Below are positions 47,902 to 49,591 of a stretch of 49,591 bases of DNA, in pieces (the first letter of the stretch is position 1; every line of letters starts with the position of its first letter). Source of the stretch: Solemya velesiana gill symbiont (GTDB taxonomy: Bacteria; Pseudomonadota; Gammaproteobacteria; Chromatiales; Chromatiaceae); the NCBI RefSeq assembly GCF_002020805.1, contig NZ_MPRJ01000019.1, forward strand, positions 1 to 49,591, written 5' to 3'. The notes beneath the pieces were generated by a model. That model was not told the DNA's origin and did not search any database. It worked only from the letters and a program-made list of their open reading frames with translations. The position numbers and the translations under genes are program-made.

Positions 47902-48894
47902 ATGCAGAGGTTTCTCGTTGCGTTTGGGATTGGTTTGGTCTCGTGGATGGCACAGGCAGGGGAGATGCGTCACCCCATCGATAATCCTGTTCACCAGGAT
48001 GACCTGTTTGTCGCCTCGCAGGGGCTCAGCAGATTTGATCCTGTTACAGGTAAAGCGGTGTGGCATGCGCTGAACGGTATTCAACTGCACGAGCCTGTGG
48101 TGGGCGAGGCGATGGTTTTCGCAGGTGGTGCTGCCGGTCTCTATGGGCTGGATCGTGGCAGTGGCGAGTTGCTCTGGCATCAGTCAGTTGGTGAGGAGGT
48201 TTTTTCGCCGGTAGAGCACGAGGGCACTATCTACTTTGCTGGCAAGGATGGCGTGATCAGGTCGCTTGTCGCGGAAAACGGTGAAGCGCGCTGGAACGTT
48301 AAGCCGGGAAATGGTTGGGTCTACCCGCCTGTTATCACCAAGGGGCAGCTAATCGCAGGTGGACAGGATGGTGTGGTTTGGGCGCTCGACACCGAAACCG
48401 GGCAACAGGTGTGGCGGCGGCAACTCTTCCATGAAATGGTCTATCGTCCGCTGTTGTTGGATGAGCGGCGTGTCGCCGTGACTACGTTCAGTGGCGACAT
48501 CGTCGTCCTTGATACGCTGAATGGCGAAGTGCTTTGGCAGAGGTGCTTTTCTACCCCCAGCCTGATGATGGCTATGACAGATCAGGGTATCGTATCAGGA
48601 AGCATGGGCGGTATGTTACGGCTGCTGAATCCGGATTCCGGGAAGTTGATATGGCAAACAGCTATTGGCAGCAAACTGGTAACCCCACCACAGGAACGTG
48701 CCGGCAAGCTCATGGTGATTGTGGATGATGGCCGATATCTGTTTCTGAATGTCGCAGCCGGAACAGTTGTGCAGCAGGGGAAGTTGTACGGTGATCCCCT
48801 GGTCGGATTCTATGTTTCAGACAATCAAGCCCTCTTTTTTTACAGGGTGAGAAATAATCTCCAATCCTCCTCGGTCTCCTTAAGTGTGAACTGA
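47902..48894 (+). CDS. Exported PQQ-type beta-propeller protein
   Basis: About 330 aa with a signal peptide (VAFGIGLVSWMAQAGE). At least six WD/PQQ-like blade repeats are seen: ALNGIQLHEPVV, GLDRGSGELLWHQSV, ENGEARWNVKP, ALDTETGQQVWRR, VLDTLNGEVLWQR, NPDSGKLIWQT. It is BamB-like in fold but lacks a lipoprotein Cys at the signal cleavage site. No PQQ ligands can be asserted. GGAGGTGG precedes the ATG at 47902; a TTG at 47890 is upstream. It sits 42 bases from the cytochrome gene, so a shared periplasmic role is possible. Confidence 0.75.
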   Translation: MQRFLVAFGIGLVSWMAQAGEMRHPIDNPVHQDDLFVASQGLSRFDPVTGKAVWHALNGIQLHEPVVGEAMVFAGGAAGLYGLDRGSGELLWHQSVGEEVFSPVEHEGTIYFAGKDGVIRSLVAENGEARWNVKPGNGWVYPPVITKGQLIAGGQDGVVWALDTETGQQVWRRQLFHEMVYRPLLLDERRVAVTTFSGDIVVLDTLNGEVLWQRCFSTPSLMMAMTDQGIVSGSMGGMLRLLNPDSGKLIWQTAIGSKLVTPPQERAGKLMVIVDDGRYLFLNVAAGTVVQQGKLYGDPLVGFYVSDNQALFFYRVRNNLQSSSVSLSVN

Positions 48895-48936
48895 TCACCT
48901 GTGTGTGATTCCACCAATACATCGGGAGAGTGAGAA

Positions 48937-49476
48937 ATGAATATGAAAATGCTGGTATCTGTGGGGGCGCTTGCCTTTACTTTGGCTGGTACCGCTTCGG
49001 CGGCTGGCATGTCTGGAAGCGATGAAGATGTAGTCTATGCGGGTAAGCTCTGGAGCGCGATGCAGAGTGGCGGGCTTGTTGGCAAGGGTTCACTGATGTC
49101 GACGCCCTATACCGGTGTACATCCCCACGGCGCAATTCTCGATACCATTGAGGCACCTCTCAACGTTGGTGGTGAGACCAATGTGGTGATCATAAAACGC
49201 AACTACGGGGGTGAAGGGGTCGGCAAGCAGGCCGTGGCGGATGATCCTGCCAAGTGGTTGAAGGCCGTTACCGTGATGTACAAGCGTGCCGGCCTCGATC
49301 CCGAGACAAAGGATTGGTTCTGGGTCAAGTACGCGCCGGATGGTTCAGTGTTGAAAAATCCCAAGGGTGCTTCCCTGGCGGGCCTGGTAGGCAAGGGGGC
49401 GATCGCGGGCTGTATCGCCTGTCACAAGGCGGCACCCGGTGGTGACCTGGTGTTCAATCATGATCGCTATAAATAG
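48937..49476 (+). CDS. Cytochrome P460-family protein
   Basis: 179 aa. Signal peptide (LAFTLAGTASAAG) and a C-terminal heme c motif CIACH (159-163) followed by the family-type GDLVFNH segment. The beta-rich P460 domain includes VHPHGAILDTIE and NVVIIKRNY. P460 cytochromes oxidise hydroxylamine or detoxify NO-related species; members such as this one may have lost that activity. Exported to the periplasm. A probable IS element starts 14 bases after its stop. Confidence 0.85.
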   Translation: MNMKMLVSVGALAFTLAGTASAAGMSGSDEDVVYAGKLWSAMQSGGLVGKGSLMSTPYTGVHPHGAILDTIEAPLNVGGETNVVIIKRNYGGEGVGKQAVADDPAKWLKAVTVMYKRAGLDPETKDWFWVKYAPDGSVLKNPKGASLAGLVGKGAIAGCIACHKAAPGGDLVFNHDRYK

Positions 49477-49489
49477 CTGGCCCATAGAA

Positions 49490-49591
49490 AAGCTAAGGCA
49501 ACTCTGATTAATTTCGAAAATCGTATACCATCGATCTATTGATCTCCACTCCCAGGAAAACGATGAGACAGCAAAGCCTAGAAGCCAGTGG
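49490..49591 (+). mobile_element. Left end of a putative IS5-family insertion sequence
   Basis: AAGGCAACTCTGATTAA at 49490-49506 resembles the terminal repeats of some IS5-family elements. An ATG at 49563 opens MRQQSLEAS, the style of start seen in IS5 transposases, and runs off the window. Only 102 bases are visible; no target-site duplication can be checked. Confidence 0.35.

Overview
The window is a piece of a gammaproteobacterial chromosome with moderate to high GC. Several features point that way: a Chp/Pil chemosensory cluster of the Pseudomonas type, SrkA, RsmE, an MbcA/Xre-type antitoxin remnant, a cytochrome P460, and a transketolase/GAPDH/PGK/PK/class II aldolase block with a CbbA-like aldolase. 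That last block is common in chemolithoautotrophic (sulfur- or methane-oxidising) gammaproteobacteria. The organism is an inference; there is no rRNA or RuBisCO gene in the window. The number of freshly broken genes between about 31 and 45 kb suggests an eroding genome (for example a recent symbiont) or residual sequence errors.

Layout. (1) 130-9666, + strand: twitching-motility chemosensory operon pilH-pilI-pilJ-chpA-chpC. (2) 9698-14232, - strand: rsmE, metF, ahcY and metK, the methyl cycle. ahcY is preceded by an SAH riboswitch. metK is preceded by a leader that matches the SAM-II aptamer, followed by an intrinsic terminator. Together they form a paired sensing circuit for SAM and SAH. A MITE-like palindromic element lies between ahcY and metF. 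(3) 14581-15135: a thioredoxin-fold protein. (4) 15482-22529, + strand: tkt-gap-pgk-pyk-fba, highly expressed in style, with a perfect hairpin in three of its four intercistronic gaps and an intrinsic terminator after fba.

(5) 22530-22905: interspersed repeats. (6) 22906-30865, + strand: a membrane protein with a zinc ribbon, then RDD, SpoIIM-like, DUF4129, DUF4350, MoxR ATPase and DUF58 genes, most overlapping by a few bases. This is an intact MoxR-type system of unknown function. (7) 31023-39235: accessory and housekeeping genes (srkA, glutaredoxin, purC, an IMPase-family phosphatase, an MBL-fold hydrolase, small proteins) mixed with pseudogenes. The pseudogenes are a remnant sharing the N-terminal domain of the 22906 gene, a truncated MbcA-type antitoxin abutting a broken family-25 glycosyltransferase, a phosphotransferase with one in-frame stop, and a dodecin with a frameshift and a stop. 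(8) 39236-44799, - strand: a second MoxR-type (Bat aerotolerance) operon. It is decayed: MoxR has an in-frame amber codon, and BatC is joined out of frame to the BatD tail. (9) 45170-49591: an HDOD protein, a repeated-cysteine exported protein, hemH, a PQQ-type beta-propeller, a cytochrome P460, and what looks like the start of an IS5-family element cut by the window edge.

The strongest points for follow-up are the SAM-II plus SAH riboswitch pair, the intact RDD/SpoIIM/DUF4129/DUF4350/MoxR/DUF58 operon beside a decaying Bat operon, the hairpins in the central carbon operon, and the set of single-codon nonsense lesions.
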